64,000 nt of DNA from Aulostomus chinensis (Eukaryota > Chordata > Actinopteri > Syngnathiformes > Aulostomidae): the NCBI GenBank assembly GCA_037954235.1, contig JBBMOA010000015.1, positions 8,044,501 to 8,108,500 on the forward strand, read 5' to 3'. Both the position numbers and the translations under genes were made by a program. The notes beneath the pieces are model-generated. The model searched no databases and was not told where the DNA came from. It worked only from the letters and a program-made list of their open reading frames with translations. The stretch's first letter is position 1; the number at the start of each line of letters is the position of its first letter. Shown piece by piece: positions 63,262 through 64,000 of the stretch.

Positions 63262-63345
63262 CGTAGAAGGAGGAGGTTTAGCTCAGTGGACACAGTGTGA
63301 CATCAGCACCGCCAGATTTGATCCCTGCTAAGGCCACCCACGCTG
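63262..63345 (+). repeat. tRNA-like SINE head remnant
   Basis: An A-box-like sequence ggtttagctcagtgg is followed about 35 bp later by a B-box-like agatttgatccctg. The region cannot fold as a convincing full tRNA with a paired acceptor stem, so it is read as a decayed tRNA-derived SINE rather than a tRNA gene. Confidence 0.4.
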
Positions 63346-64000
63346 AAAATATCACTCTTGCTATCTGGCAGTCTTTTAGTGGAAGACCAAAGCAGAGATG
63401 GGCGATAGAAGAGAGTTTTATGATATGAAGGAGGTGAATGAAAATCAGCAAGAGGAGACAGAAATAGACAGGAGAGATGCAGAAAATGACAGTGTAGCAG
63501 TTAAGAGGAGGGTTACTTTGATGGGTGTTGGAAAGTCAGATCTCTCTCAAGGGATTTAGATTTGTGCACCCACGTCTGTTGGTTTGTTCATCAGCAGGAT
63601 TCTGCAAAAATTAGCTCAATGCTTTTCATTCTACTTGGGCGAGGACCGAAGAAGAAGCCGTTATATCTCGTGGCACGCCTATTCAACACAGTGATTAAAA
63701 AAAAAAGAAAAAAAAGAATGCATTTATTGTACATTGATGAAGGGATTTTTTTTCTCCTGGATACAAAAGCAAGAAATCAGCACAAATAAAAAAGAAACAC
63801 AAAGTCAAACTCTGGTGAAAAATGCGTAATTTGAAACAGGAGAGCTCCTACATGGAATGGCGCCCATTTAAGTTGCCTTCTCTTCCAGCTGTGATTATTT
63901 TCATTGTTGATTGATCTGCCACTTTGTTTCATTACTCTATAAAATATGTGGAAAAATTCAAAAATGTGGATTGACAGTCAGTTTTCTGTGGCTTACATAA

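Larger units (their letters stand above)
29048..64000 (+). other. arhgap26: arhgap26 intron 1 (partial, at least 35 kb)
   Basis: After the exon 1 donor I found no sequence resembling exon 2, which in human starts with NLSSAKRKF. Human intron 1 is also very long. No other gene is recognisable. Contents listed separately are microsatellites, SINEs, LINE and Penelope fragments and other teleost repeats. Stretches with no entry, such as 30.9-32.1, 35.2-36.9, 41.3-42.5, 46.2-47.9, 48.5-50.2 and 54.6-56.5 kb, are AT-rich non-coding DNA in which I see nothing specific. Confidence 0.7.

Noticed and set aside
29048..64000. Search for arhgap26 exon 2 (human NLSSAKRKFADSLNEF)
   Set aside because: No stretch encoding it was found by eye; a tBLASTN with arhgap26 residues 51-90 would settle this.

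Overview
The window is ordinary chromosomal DNA from a ray-finned (teleost) fish. The evidence is spliced vertebrate genes with canonical GT-AG introns, very dense (GT)n/(CA)n microsatellites, and several interspersed repeats I recognise as typical of teleost genomes: tRNA-derived SINEs with (ATGG)n tails, a hAT-type MITE, LINE and Penelope remnants. There are no bacterial operons, CRISPR arrays, rRNA genes or phage modules. I cannot name the species.

Only two host genes are supported. (1) A complete three-exon fgf1 (acidic fibroblast growth factor) lies on the minus strand. Its coding exons are 18826-18664, 18420-18317 and 17899-17714, and they encode 150 residues with the FGF1/2-family exon phases and the family's 104-nt middle exon. 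(2) The first coding exon of arhgap26 (GRAF1, BAR-PH-RhoGAP-SH3) lies on the plus strand at 28894-29047 and ends in a GTAAGT donor. The two genes are divergent, about 10 kb apart. This matches the neighbouring, divergent FGF1 and ARHGAP26 of mammals, so the window is a conserved syntenic block.

Layout. 1-16.8 kb: intergenic DNA 3' of fgf1, with microsatellites, decayed repeats and two exon-like islands of unknown meaning. 16.8-18.9 kb: fgf1 with its probable 3' UTR. 18.9-28.2 kb: the shared upstream interval. It holds an island of mobile DNA at 22.6-25 kb: a hAT-type MITE with an 8-bp target duplication, a retroelement-end fragment, a GC-rich pocket with a Myb/SANT-like reading frame, and a terminal-inverted-repeat element. 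A SINE follows at 26 kb. 28.2-28.9 kb: CpG-rich promoter and 5' UTR of arhgap26. 29.05-64 kb: read as arhgap26 intron 1, since I found no second exon. It carries further SINEs, a LINE 3' fragment, a Penelope GIY-YIG fragment, several teleost repeat families, a striking cluster of (GT)n tracts at 53-62 kb, and unique AT-rich stretches that could be conserved non-coding elements.

Most open reading frames of 60-160 codons in the window are chance frames through microsatellites or repeats and are not reported as genes. I found no convincing previously undescribed biological system. The most useful observations are the synteny, the fgf1 loop shortening, the transposon island with its possible Myb/SANT gene, the composite SINEs with shared tails, and the candidate conserved elements.
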